Notes under the pieces: generated by a model
What the model was told of the DNA's origin: nothing
Databases searched by the model: none
The model's input: the letters and a program-made list of their open reading frames with translations, nothing else
Part shown: positions 7,979 to 16,519 of the stretch, piece after piece
How the letters are laid out: each line of letters begins with the position of its first letter
Position numbering within the stretch: position 1 is the stretch's first letter
DNA from: Domibacillus indicus
GTDB taxonomy: Bacteria; Bacillota; Bacilli; Bacillales; Domibacillaceae
Assembly (NCBI RefSeq): GCF_023715895.1
Contig: NZ_JAMBOO010000011.1
Location: forward strand, 1 to 64,000
Length of the DNA stretch: 64,000 nt
Reading direction: 5' to 3'
Translations under genes and position numbers: made by a program

Positions 7979-9709
7979 TTATCGGGCAGATGCTACAACC
8001 TCTTCATATGAGCCGATTGCTTGAATACTGCCATTTTTCAACCGAATCACTTGATCGGCACGGCGGATTGTATTCAGCCGGTGGGCGATGACAAAGCTGG
8101 TCCGTCCTTTCATCAAGCGGCCGAGCGCTTCCTGAATATGCAATTCAGTGATTGTATCGATATTGCTTGTTGCTTCATCTAAAATCAGCAAAGCCGGATC
8201 AGCTAAAATCGCCCGGGCAATCGCCAGAAGCTGACGCTGCCCCTGGCTGATGCCTGATCCATCCTGCTTGAGCATGGAATCGTATCCGTTCGGCATCCGT
8301 TCAATAAACGAATGGGCATTGGCCTGCCTGGCGGCTTCTATGACTTCTTCATCTGGCGCACCCAGCCGCCCATAGCGGATATTTTCCATCACTGTTCCTT
8401 CAAAAAGTACCGTATCCTGCAGCACAAATCCCATTTGGCTGCGCAGTGCTGCTCCGGAAATATCGCGGCTGTCTATACCGTCAAACAAAATTTTGCCCCC
8501 ATCCGGCTCATAAAACCGGACAAGCAAATTCATAATCGTCGTTTTGCCTGAACCAGTCGGGCCGATCAAAGCGATCATCTCTCCTGGTAAAGCGTGGAAT
8601 GAAACATGAGATAATGTTTTTTTTCCTTCTTCATAAGAAAAAGAGACATCATCAAACACGACTTCCCCTGACAGAAGCGGTTCCTGGCCTTTTTTGCTGT
8701 CAACCGCTTCATCCGTATCCATAATATCAAATACCCGTTCCGCTCCGGCGACCGCTGACAGCATTGTGTTGTATTGATTGGCCAGATCATTGAGGGGGCG
8801 CGTGAACTGGCGGGCGTATTCTGTAAAGATCACAATAGTACCGACCGTTGCCTGCCCGCTCAGCGCTAGAACACCGCCGACAAGAGCAATCACAGCGAAA
8901 CCAGCGTTATTCAGCACATTCATTAATTTCGGAATAAAGCCCGAATAAGCCTGTGCCAAATAACCGGCTTCACGCAGACGCTCATTTTTTTCCATAAATT
9001 CTTCAATGATGTCTTCTTCCCGCGAAAACATTTTGACGATATGCCGGCTCGAAATCGCTTCTTCAATAAACCCGTTTAAATCGCCAAGGTGGCGCTGCTG
9101 CTCCTTAAACCTCGGACCAGTGCGGCTTGTGATCCATTTCATTCCCCCAAACATCAGCGGGATAATGAGCAAAGTCACAGCGGTTAAAAGCGGGCTTAAA
9201 TAAAGCATCACGACGATGGAGCCGGTAAGTGTCAACAGCCCCGATGCCACTTGAATAATGGAGCTGTTCAATGTACTGCTGATATTATCGATGTCATTGG
9301 TGACACGGCTCATCAACTCGCCGTGGCGGCGCTTATCGAAAAAAGAAATCGGCAGTGTGTGGAAATGGCGGAATAAATCGTCACGAAGCTCGTAGACGGT
9401 TCGTTGGGCAATTTCCGCCATCCAATAGTTTTGCAGAAAGCTGACGGCTGAATAATTGACATATACCAGTACCAGGCCGGCGAGCAGCAGAAGCAGTCCG
9501 CGTTCATTCCCCGATGCGATATAATCATCGATCGCCTTTCCGATTAAAAAAGGGCCGGCCAGGGCTAATGCGGAGCCCAGCGCCACCATTACCATCGTCA
9601 GCATCAGTTTTCCTTTTCTTTTCAGCAAATAGCGGCCAATCCGCTTCAGCGTCTTAGACATGTTGCTGATCTGCGGCTTGGCTTCCCTGTTATTGCCCGG
9701 ATGCTTCAT
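7979..9709 (-). CDS. yfiC: ABC exporter half-transporter, canonical ATPase site (YfiC-like)
   Basis: A 576-aa fusion of six membrane helices (about 1-300) with a nucleotide-binding domain. Walker A is GPTGSGKTT, the signature is ISQGQRQ, Walker B plus catalytic Glu is LLILDEATS, and the switch His is in VIAHRLNT. It should pair with the product of the overlapping upstream gene to form a heterodimeric drug/lipid exporter of the YfiBC/BmrCD type. The start is ATG 9709, with GAGGAGGTGG 5 nt upstream; this overlaps the previous gene by 20 nt, suggesting translational coupling. The longer frame to 9799 lacks a ribosome binding site. The substrate cannot be told from sequence. Confidence 0.88.
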   Translation of the reverse strand: MKHPGNNREAKPQISNMSKTLKRIGRYLLKRKGKLMLTMVMVALGSALALAGPFLIGKAIDDYIASGNERGLLLLLAGLVLVYVNYSAVSFLQNYWMAEIAQRTVYELRDDLFRHFHTLPISFFDKRRHGELMSRVTNDIDNISSTLNSSIIQVASGLLTLTGSIVVMLYLSPLLTAVTLLIIPLMFGGMKWITSRTGPRFKEQQRHLGDLNGFIEEAISSRHIVKMFSREEDIIEEFMEKNERLREAGYLAQAYSGFIPKLMNVLNNAGFAVIALVGGVLALSGQATVGTIVIFTEYARQFTRPLNDLANQYNTMLSAVAGAERVFDIMDTDEAVDSKKGQEPLLSGEVVFDDVSFSYEEGKKTLSHVSFHALPGEMIALIGPTGSGKTTIMNLLVRFYEPDGGKILFDGIDSRDISGAALRSQMGFVLQDTVLFEGTVMENIRYGRLGAPDEEVIEAARQANAHSFIERMPNGYDSMLKQDGSGISQGQRQLLAIARAILADPALLILDEATSNIDTITELHIQEALGRLMKGRTSFVIAHRLNTIRRADQVIRLKNGSIQAIGSYEEVVASAR

Positions 9710-11420
9710 GAATTCCACCTCCTCTGCCCTGCGACTCCAGAAGGCGTCTGTACAAGCCATTTGCCTGTGCCAGTTCCCTGTGTGTGCCGGAAGCGGCAAT
9801 TCGACCGTCTTCCATTATAAAAATACAATCCGCTTGTTCAGCAGTTGAAATTTTTTGCGTTACAATCACTACGGTGCATGGCTGGGCAGTGATTGCCTCA
9901 ATAAGTGCGGCTTCCGTTTTCACATCCAACGCGCTCGTACTGTCATCCAACAGTAAAATATCCGGCTGCCGGACGAGCGCCCTTGCGATGGACAGCCGCT
10001 GCTTCTGTCCTCCTGAGAGCGTAACGCCTTTTTGCCCGATCACCGTATGGTATCCGTCCGGCAATGAAACGATCGTTTCATGAATTTGCGCTTTTTGAGC
10101 GGCTTCTATTACTTCTTCATCGGTCGCATTTTTTTTGCCCCAGCGAATATTATCGATAATCGATCCGGTAAACAAATGAGATTCCTGCGGGACAAAGCCA
10201 ATATGGCGCCGAAGCAGGCCGACATCCATCCGGCTTATATCACGGCCGCCGATGGCGACATGCCCTTTCTCCGGCTTATACAAACGCGGAATCAAAGAAA
10301 GCAGTGCCGACTTGCCAGAGCCGGTTTCCCCCAAAACAGCCGCCATGCTGCCGCTCTTAATATTCATGGAGAGCGAATGAAGCACGGGCGTTTTACCGCC
10401 CGGGTATGTAAAGGTAATTTCTTCTAACGAGAGATCTCCTTCTGCTGGATAAGTCTCTGTTACAGCCGGATGCTGCTCCTCTTCCACCATTAATACTTCA
10501 TTGATCCGGGCAGCAGAGGCTCTGCCGCGGGCAAACGCAAGTGTAATAAACGTAAGGATTGATAGTGAAATAATAATCCGTGCCGCGTAGTTGATCACAG
10601 CCACAATTTCACCTGTGGTCGCTGTGCCGCTTTGCAGCTCGGCAAAGCCGAACCATAGGATAAATAAAAGACCGCCATTCATCACGAGCATCAAAATCGG
10701 CACAATACTTTCAAATGTGCGGATGACGCCGATCGTATTTTCCATGAGTGCTTTGCCGGCCCGTTCAAACCGCGCCGTTTCATGTCCGCTGCGGACAAAT
10801 GCCCGGATCAGCCGGATGCCCGTCAAGTTTTCACGCATTACGCTGTTTACACGGTCGAGCTTAAGCTGCACACGTTGGAACATGCCCGCTCCCTTTCGCA
10901 TCATAAACAGCATAAAGACGGTCATGACCGGCACCGTTATAAGCAGCACCGACGCTAGCTTAAAATGAACGAACAGCGCCATCACTGTGCCAAAGAGAAT
11001 CATCAGCGGTGCACGCAGCATAATGCGCAGACTCATAAAAACAGCGTTTTGCAGCTGGGTCACATCGTTTGTCATCCTTGTAATTAATGTGGACGTATCA
11101 AAGTGGCCGTACTGCCCGAACGAAAAAAACTGCACTTTCTCGATCAGTTTCTTTCGAATATCGAACCCGTAGTTTTGGCCAATCCGCGCAGCAATAAATG
11201 AATTGGTAATTCCAGCAGCGAATGAAAACAGCGACAGCCCGACCATGATACTGCCCCAAAATAAAATCGTGTTCATCTCTCCAGCCGCGATGCCGTCATC
11301 GATCATCTTCGCCATTAAAACCGGCAGTACGAGTTCCACCGCGAGCTCAAGCAGCATCAGTCCCCAGGCAGCAGCCATCCGCAGACGGTACGGCTTTAAT
11401 AACACCCAAACATGATTCAT
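9690..11420 (-). CDS. yfiB: ABC exporter half-transporter, degenerate ATPase site (YfiB-like)
   Basis: A 576-aa partner of the downstream gene with the same membrane-ATPase layout. Walker A is GETGSGKSA and the signature LSGGQKQR is perfect, but Walker B runs ILLLDDSTS, so the catalytic Glu is Asp. The switch region reads VVIVTQKIS, so the usual His is Gln. In heterodimeric exporters this marks the non-hydrolysing site; its intact LSGGQ completes the active site built by the partner. ATG 11420 has AAGGA 6 nt upstream. The leader contains a terminator-like hairpin. Confidence 0.88.
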   Translation of the reverse strand: MNHVWVLLKPYRLRMAAAWGLMLLELAVELVLPVLMAKMIDDGIAAGEMNTILFWGSIMVGLSLFSFAAGITNSFIAARIGQNYGFDIRKKLIEKVQFFSFGQYGHFDTSTLITRMTNDVTQLQNAVFMSLRIMLRAPLMILFGTVMALFVHFKLASVLLITVPVMTVFMLFMMRKGAGMFQRVQLKLDRVNSVMRENLTGIRLIRAFVRSGHETARFERAGKALMENTIGVIRTFESIVPILMLVMNGGLLFILWFGFAELQSGTATTGEIVAVINYAARIIISLSILTFITLAFARGRASAARINEVLMVEEEQHPAVTETYPAEGDLSLEEITFTYPGGKTPVLHSLSMNIKSGSMAAVLGETGSGKSALLSLIPRLYKPEKGHVAIGGRDISRMDVGLLRRHIGFVPQESHLFTGSIIDNIRWGKKNATDEEVIEAAQKAQIHETIVSLPDGYHTVIGQKGVTLSGGQKQRLSIARALVRQPDILLLDDSTSALDVKTEAALIEAITAQPCTVVIVTQKISTAEQADCIFIMEDGRIAASGTHRELAQANGLYRRLLESQGRGGGIHEASGQ

Positions 11421-11467
11421 CCCCATTCCTTCTTCCACTTCTTTGTTATCTTTAGTGTAGCAAACAT

Positions 11468-11495
11468 AAAAAAAAATCGCTTCTTTCAAGAAGCG
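11468..11495 (-). terminator. Terminator-like hairpin in the 5' region of yfiB
   Basis: CGCTTCT / AGAAGCG with a 4-nt loop, followed on the - strand by a run of nine T residues, 47 nt upstream of the yfiB ATG. It either ends an unknown upstream transcript or acts as an attenuator of the exporter operon. Confidence 0.6.
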
Positions 11496-12024
11496 TCCGG
11501 TATGCTTGTCCGCTCAAAGAGCAGAAGGCATTCTCCAGCCTGTTTCATTTACCAGCTGAAGAAGTGACTTACCATTTTGGTTTGATAAACGTTCTTTTCA
11601 CCATCAGCTCCATATCCAGGCATTGAATGGCGCTGATTCCTTCTATGCAGACGGTTACGCACACATTTGTCCGCTCTAAAAAAGAAAGCTCATGAAAGCA
11701 GACTGCTGTACCGCAGTACACATCTAACGGTTGAAGCAGTGATAGTGTCACTGTTTTTTCTTTTCATCGAGATGTTCGATGCGGAAGTACCTGGGCAATG
11801 GACTTCGAATATTGGACCATAACAGGGTAAGTAAAGCGGACGGGAATGACAATATCCTGGACAGGTATTCCGCTCTTTACAAGAAAAAACGCCAGGGTGT
11901 ACGGCTGATGCGCAAAATGTTTACGCGTTTCTTCTTTGGTATGACCTATTTTCAATTTGGCATGGTCATTCGCCATGCATTGAACAAAAAGACACGGCTT
12001 TTCATGCGGATGATCTGGAAAATT
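11496..12024. other. Region without a convincing gene, possible decayed small gene
   Basis: About 530 nt between the yfiB leader and the MFS terminator. On the - strand one frame is open from 11976 to 11569 apart from a single in-frame TGA at 11764-11766, giving two pieces of 70 and 60 aa. Neither piece has a ribosome binding site and I recognise no domain. It could be a decayed gene or non-coding leader DNA. Confidence 0.35.
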
Positions 12025-12066
12025 TAAAAAAGCCTGCCGGCATCGAACGAAGCGATGCCGGCAGGC
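12025..12066 (-). terminator. MFS transporter terminator
   Basis: A 14-bp perfect stem (GCCTGCCGGCATCG / CGATGCCGGCAGGC) with a 7-nt loop and a T-rich tail on the - strand, 12 nt after the stop codon. Confidence 0.88.
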
Positions 12067-12077
12067 GGGCGGGCAGT

Positions 12078-13268
12078 TTATAGCTGAGGAAACTGTTCTG
12101 TCTCCCTTTTACTTTTTTGTACAAAATAATAAACAATCACACCAGCGAGCACGTATACCGCACACGCAGCGTAAAGCATCTTAAAGCCGAGGCCAGATGC
12201 CACAACCCCCATCACAAAGGACCCAAAGCCGATGCCGAGATCAAAAAGAGATAAAAATGTCGCTGTCGCCAGCGCTTTTTTCTCAGGCCGCGCTTTCGAT
12301 ATGGCAATCGTTTGAAAGCCAGGGAATAAGGTGCCCCAGCCAAGCCCGATCACCCCTGCTGCAATCAGAAAAAGACCGGCTCCGCCAGCCTGGCTCAGCA
12401 AAAGCAGGCCCACGGCGAATACAACAATCGACGGATAGACGATGGCATTGGCACCATAACGGTCAAACCAGCGGCCGGTAAACGGACGGGACAGTACAAT
12501 AACAACCGCATACACAACAAAAAAGAAGCCCGATACGGCACCAATGTGCAGCTCTTCGGCGTAAACCGAAACGAAGGATAAAATAGCTGAATAAACAATA
12601 GCGAAGAAAGTACCGGTCAGCGCAATCGGCAGAGCAGACTTTTCAATTAAATTACCCGGGGACAGATCCAGCTTAAACTGTGCAGCAGGCTTGCGGCTGC
12701 CCGCTTTCTCATTTTTCAATGATAAGCCGATCACCAGCGCAATCAAGGCAACTGCTGCACACACGATAAAGCCCGCTTGAATGCTCCATTTGTTCATAAT
12801 GGCAAGTCCCGCAAACGGACCGATCGCCATAGCCAGGTTCATGGACATCACATAGTAGCCCATTCCCTCACCCCGGCGTGAATTCGGGATAATATCCGCT
12901 ACGACAGCTCCGGCTGCGGTAGTCGCCATCCCAAAGCCAATGCCGTGGAAGAATCGAAGCACAAGAAGCGCTGTAAGGCCATTTGTGAACGGGTATAAAA
13001 CCGATGCTGCAAAAAAGATCACAAGTGACGCAATCAATACTTTTTTCTTGCCGAAATGCTCGACCCATTGTCCAGAAACGAACCGGATCAAAATCGCTGA
13101 AATTAAAAAGACAGTTGTGGCCAGGCCTGCTTCACTTTCCGTGCTGTTCAATTCGTTTAATACATAAACGGGCAGCGTGACAAGCAGAAAATAAAACGTC
13201 ATAAATAAGAAAAAGTTCGTTAATGAGATGCTGATAAAATCTTTTGTCCATAGAGCTGGTTTATTCAT
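12078..13268 (-). CDS. MFS transporter (YwoG-like)
   Basis: A 396-aa major facilitator with about twelve membrane segments. The cytoplasmic-loop motif after helix 2 appears as GQWVEHFGKKKVLI, and a related one in the second half as GRWFDRYGANAIV. Length and pattern resemble B. subtilis YwoG. Its ATG overlaps the end of the MarR gene by 8 nt, so the two are translated from one message and the transporter is probably controlled by that regulator. The substrate is unknown; drug or metabolite efflux is usual for such pairs. Confidence 0.85.
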   Translation of the reverse strand: MNKPALWTKDFISISLTNFFLFMTFYFLLVTLPVYVLNELNSTESEAGLATTVFLISAILIRFVSGQWVEHFGKKKVLIASLVIFFAASVLYPFTNGLTALLVLRFFHGIGFGMATTAAGAVVADIIPNSRRGEGMGYYVMSMNLAMAIGPFAGLAIMNKWSIQAGFIVCAAVALIALVIGLSLKNEKAGSRKPAAQFKLDLSPGNLIEKSALPIALTGTFFAIVYSAILSFVSVYAEELHIGAVSGFFFVVYAVVIVLSRPFTGRWFDRYGANAIVYPSIVVFAVGLLLLSQAGGAGLFLIAAGVIGLGWGTLFPGFQTIAISKARPEKKALATATFLSLFDLGIGFGSFVMGVVASGLGFKMLYAACAVYVLAGVIVYYFVQKSKRETEQFPQL

Positions 13269-13689
13269 GCAAATCCCCTTTCATTTTTCTAAGCCAATCA
13301 TGAAGTGCCAGCTGCACAAGCATACGTTGTTCCCGCGGCACCTGCTCAAGCAGACGGTCATTCATCGTTAAAATGGCCTTCTCCCATTCCGGATACGCCT
13401 CGTGCGCTTTGTCCGTTAAGTGAATCACTTTTACCCGTTTGTCTTCGCCCGGCACCTGCTGTACATATCCCTGCCTGGCAAGACGCTGAATCGTCCTGGT
13501 CATCGGTGGTGCTTCAACTGCCAGGTATTCGCATAGCGCCGACTGCGGCATGGCTCCTTTTGTTTTCAGTACAAATAAAACCGCCCACTGTGCACTGTAC
13601 AGACCGAACGGATGCAGCGTTTCATTCACTTGTTTAGTCAGCGTGCGAGATAGCTGATGAATCGTATGAAATAGCTCATGTGTTTCCAT
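13261..13689 (-). CDS. MarR family transcriptional regulator
   Basis: A 142-aa winged-helix regulator. The recognition region reads ALCEYLAVEAPPMTRTIQRLARQGYVQQ and the wing VPGEDKRVKVIHLTDKA, both typical of MarR. It should repress its own operon (regulator plus MFS transporter) until a ligand binds. The start is ATG 13689 with GGAGG 5 nt upstream; a TTG at 13701 would overlap that site. A palindromic operator sits between the -10 box and the gene. Confidence 0.9.
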   Translation of the reverse strand: METHELFHTIHQLSRTLTKQVNETLHPFGLYSAQWAVLFVLKTKGAMPQSALCEYLAVEAPPMTRTIQRLARQGYVQQVPGEDKRVKVIHLTDKAHEAYPEWEKAILTMNDRLLEQVPREQRMLVQLALHDWLRKMKGDLHE

Positions 13690-13705
13690 TCCATCCTCCA
13701 ATTGA

Positions 13706-13730
13706 TTACTTAGGTAACTAAATTATAACA
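13706..13730 (-). promoter_or_regulatory. MarR operator and extended -10 promoter
   Basis: On the - strand TTAGTTA-CC-TAAGTAA (13706-13721) is a 16-bp dyad with one mismatch per arm, matching typical MarR boxes. It directly follows TATAAT (13722-13727), which is preceded by TG one base away (extended -10). Binding here would cover the transcription start. Confidence 0.75.
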
Positions 13731-13760
13731 TGATTCTTCGTCACACGAAATACTTTCTAT

Positions 13761-13793
13761 AAAAAAAGCTGCTTCGGTATCACCGAAGCAGCC
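13761..13793 (-). terminator. dgkB-side hairpin (bidirectional)
   Basis: GCTGCTTCGG / CCGAAGCAGC with a 5-nt loop and T7 on the - strand, directly after the dgkB stop codon. Confidence 0.87.
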
Positions 13794-13797
13794 CATA

Positions 13798-14715
13798 TTA
13801 ATAAATGCGGTCCTGTGGACGAAGCTTTTCGATTGGTGCAAAAACATCAAGATGGCGGTATAAATTTTCAAAATCAGCCGGAATCTCGCCGCCAAGCTCC
13901 CCGTCAAGATTAATCAGCAACGGTTCCGATGATTGAACACGAATCCGGCTTGCTTTTGTATAAATAACATGAGGGTCATTTAAATGATCTCCCCGAAGGG
14001 CAAGGCTTGCAATTCGGATAAATTCAGCCAGGTTGGTTTTCTTTAAGATAATCAGCGTAAATAAACCATCGTTAACAGATGAATCCGGCGCCAGCTTTTC
14101 AAAACCGCCGACTGAATTCGTCAGCCCGATTAAAAAAAGAAGCGATTCTCCTTCAAACACTTCACCATCATATTCAATTCTAATATCTGTCGGCTTGATC
14201 GAAGGCAGCATCTCGATGCCTTTTAAATAATAAGCAAGCTGGCCGAGCATCGTCTTCAACTTGCTTGGCACTTCATACGTAAGCTCTGTTAAACGGCCGC
14301 CCCCTGCAATATTAATGAAATAGCGCTCATTCATGCGCCCGACGTCCACCGGAATGGTTTCACCGGCTGTGATTACATCAATGGCTCCTTGAATATCACG
14401 TGGAATATGCAAGGCCCGGGCGAAGTCATTGGTCGTGCCCATTGGAATCACGCCGAATTTCGGACGATGCTCCTGTCCGGCCAGGCCATTCACTACTTCA
14501 TTTAACGTTCCATCGCCGCCCGCTGCAATGACAACATCGAATTTCCGTTCCGTGGCGATTCGTGCTGCTTCGGTCGCATCTCCTTCTCCCGTTGTTGCAT
14601 GCGCGGAAGTTTCATATCCGGCTTTTTCAAGCTTTTCGAGCGCTTCCGGCAAATGCTTGCGGAACAATTCGCGCCCAGAGGTTGGATTGTAAATAATTCG
14701 TGCTCGTTTCGTCAT
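13798..14715 (-). CDS. dgkB: Diacylglycerol kinase DgkB
   Basis: Soluble lipid kinase that phosphorylates diacylglycerol released during lipoteichoic acid synthesis, returning it to phosphatidic acid. The DAGK catalytic domain shows the nucleotide-binding GGDGTLNEVVNGL (about 64-76) and PMGTTNDFARAL (about 90-101). About 305 aa, normal for the family (YerQ). I choose ATG 14715, where the conserved MTKRARIIYNPTSG begins; the upstream sequence has only a modest GGGAT ribosome site. In B. subtilis it is next to gatB; here arginine and esterase genes intervene. Confidence 0.92.
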   Translation of the reverse strand: MTKRARIIYNPTSGRELFRKHLPEALEKLEKAGYETSAHATTGEGDATEAARIATERKFDVVIAAGGDGTLNEVVNGLAGQEHRPKFGVIPMGTTNDFARALHIPRDIQGAIDVITAGETIPVDVGRMNERYFINIAGGGRLTELTYEVPSKLKTMLGQLAYYLKGIEMLPSIKPTDIRIEYDGEVFEGESLLFLIGLTNSVGGFEKLAPDSSVNDGLFTLIILKKTNLAEFIRIASLALRGDHLNDPHVIYTKASRIRVQSSEPLLINLDGELGGEIPADFENLYRHLDVFAPIEKLRPQDRIY

Positions 14716-14737
14716 CTTTATCCCAGTCTTTCTGCTA

Positions 14738-15301
14738 TTAATATAATCGTTCCGCAAGCGTTGTTTTTATGCTGCGGTATATTTCCTGCCAGATCGATTC
14801 GTCCGTGCGGTAGGTTTCTGTTAATGCCTGGATCATGTCACGGCTCTTTTTCTCGAAATCTTCATGGTCACGCGGCGGCAGTGATGAACGGTACTGTGTG
14901 ACCATTTCCTGCACGGCTGGAGCACGCGGTCCCCATACGGCCTGCTCCGCTCCTTCTTCGTTTATAAAAATAAAAATAGGAATTGCCCGTGATGTTCCAT
15001 TTGTTAAATACTGGTCCATCAGCTCCAGATTTTCATCGCGGTGCAGCATACGGACTTCCATCTTTGCTGCTTTTGCCATGGCAAGCAGAATCGGAACGTT
15101 CACCATAGCGTCCCCGCACCAGTCTTCTGTGAGGACAATGACACGCCAATTGGCTTCGCTTACTTTATCAATAAGAGAAGCTTCTTCGCTCGATAAGTGA
15201 AAATTTTTTAATACATAAAGAAGATTTTCTTTATGCTCCGACATATTGTTTATATAGTCCTCAGGTGTCAGTCCTTTTTCAAACCATTCCTGCAGATTCA
15301 T
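14738..15301 (-). CDS. Thioredoxin-like family protein
   Basis: A 187-aa protein with a thioredoxin-like core. The site equivalent to the CxxC reads TEDWCGDAM, so only the first Cys is present, followed by the cis-Pro region AIPIFIFINEEG. Such one-Cys members are common in Bacillus, but their partner is unknown. Flanks are helical. The ATG has GGAGGA 7 nt upstream. The stop lies 22 nt before the dgkB start, so it probably leads a two-gene unit with dgkB. Confidence 0.8.
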   Translation of the reverse strand: MNLQEWFEKGLTPEDYINNMSEHKENLLYVLKNFHLSSEEASLIDKVSEANWRVIVLTEDWCGDAMVNVPILLAMAKAAKMEVRMLHRDENLELMDQYLTNGTSRAIPIFIFINEEGAEQAVWGPRAPAVQEMVTQYRSSLPPRDHEDFEKKSRDMIQALTETYRTDESIWQEIYRSIKTTLAERLY

Positions 15302-15379
15302 TTTTCGTTCCTCCGTTACGGATTTTCAAAACATCCTATCCTCCATTATGCACAAAAACGGCCGATTTGACAAAATCGG

Positions 15380-15408
15380 TTGATTTCAAGGAGGCACAAT
15401 TCTATAAT
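15380..15408 (+). promoter_or_regulatory. argCBD promoter
   Basis: TTGATT (15380-15385), 17-nt spacer, TATAAT (15403-15408), followed by AT-rich ArgR-type boxes. A small hairpin precedes it (15362-15379). Confidence 0.7.
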
Positions 15409-15416
15409 GAAGAAGA

Positions 15417-15456
15417 ATGAATTAATAAATATTAATAATTATAAATAAAAATACAA
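15417..15456 (+). promoter_or_regulatory. Putative ArgR/AhrC operator (two ARG boxes)
   Basis: Two stretches, ATGAATTAATAAATATTAAT (15417-15436) and ATAAATAAAAATACAA (15441-15456), resemble the B. subtilis ARG box (CATGAATAAAAATGCAAG). They sit just downstream of the argC promoter, where AhrC would repress with arginine bound. Confidence 0.6.
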
Positions 15457-15468
15457 AGGAGTTTTTCC

Positions 15469-16506
15469 ATGAAAGCATCAGTCATCGGCGCTTCCGGCTA
15501 CGGAGGAATTGAACTTATACGCCTTTTATCCAATCATCCGCATTTTGAGCTGCACGCTGTTTATTCATCCAGCAAAGACGGCGTTCCTGTTACAGAAGAG
15601 TATCCTCATCTTGCCGAGATTTGCCCGCTTCCCTTAACGAAAATTGATACAGAAGCGATCAAACAGGAGTCAGACGTTGTATTTTTAGCGGTTCCTTCCG
15701 GCGCAGCCGCTGCCCTTGCCCCCCAGCTTGCCGGCGGACAGGCCAAAGTCGTCGATTTATCCGGAGACCTTCGCTTAAAAGAAACAGAAGATTATAAAAA
15801 GTGGTATAAAAAAGACCCGGCTCCAAAAGAATTTGTCGCCGATGCCGTGTACGGGCTGACAGAATGGAACCGCGAAAACATTAAGTCGGCATCCGTTCTA
15901 TCCAATCCGGGCTGTTATCCGACAGCAACGCTTTTAGGGCTTGCTCCCGCTGTACAAAGCGGTGTAATTGATATGAAAAATATTATTATTGATGCCAAAT
16001 CCGGTGTATCGGGTGCTGGACGCGGCTTGTCTCCGATCGTTCATTTCGCGGAGATGAATGATAACTTCCGCATTTATAAAGTAAATGAGCATCAGCACAT
16101 TCCGGAAATTGAGCAGCAGCTTTCCTGGTGGAGCGAATCAGCCGCCCCCATTATGTTTTCTACACATCTTCTGCCAGTATCCCGTGGAATTATGGCAACG
16201 ATGTATGCACCGCTCACACGCGATATGACAACAGAAGAAGCGCATGCTCTTTACGCTGATACCTACAAAAACGATCCATTTGTCCGTGTCCGCCCCATGA
16301 AACAGTTCCCTGGCATTAAAGAAGTAGCCGGTTCAAACTTCTGTGATATTTCGGTTGATGTGGATACACGCACGAACCGTCTTGTAATCGTGTCTGTTAT
16401 CGATAACCTTGTAAAAGGTGCAGCGGGACAAGCCGTTCAAAATGCAAATATTATGTTTGGATTCGAAGAAACATCGGGGCTTAAAGGCTTTCCGATGTAC
16501 CCATAA
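15469..16506 (+). CDS. argC: N-acetyl-gamma-glutamyl-phosphate reductase
   Basis: Third step of arginine synthesis, NADPH-dependent reduction of N-acetylglutamyl phosphate to the semialdehyde in the cytoplasm. The N-terminal NADP-binding start is IGASGYGGIELIRLL and the catalytic Cys is in LSNPGCYPTATL. At 345 aa it is full length. The ATG has AAAGGAG 8 nt upstream. First gene of argC-argB-argD; argJ, which usually follows argC in Bacillus, is missing here. Confidence 0.95.
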   Translation: MKASVIGASGYGGIELIRLLSNHPHFELHAVYSSSKDGVPVTEEYPHLAEICPLPLTKIDTEAIKQESDVVFLAVPSGAAAALAPQLAGGQAKVVDLSGDLRLKETEDYKKWYKKDPAPKEFVADAVYGLTEWNRENIKSASVLSNPGCYPTATLLGLAPAVQSGVIDMKNIIIDAKSGVSGAGRGLSPIVHFAEMNDNFRIYKVNEHQHIPEIEQQLSWWSESAAPIMFSTHLLPVSRGIMATMYAPLTRDMTTEEAHALYADTYKNDPFVRVRPMKQFPGIKEVAGSNFCDISVDVDTRTNRLVIVSVIDNLVKGAAGQAVQNANIMFGFEETSGLKGFPMYP

Positions 16507-16519
16507 GAGGAGGAGACCG

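Noticed and set aside
11569-11976. Two in-frame minus-strand pieces (70 and 60 aa) parted by one TGA
   Set aside because: No ribosome binding site, no recognised domain; could be chance. Mentioned only as a possible decayed gene.
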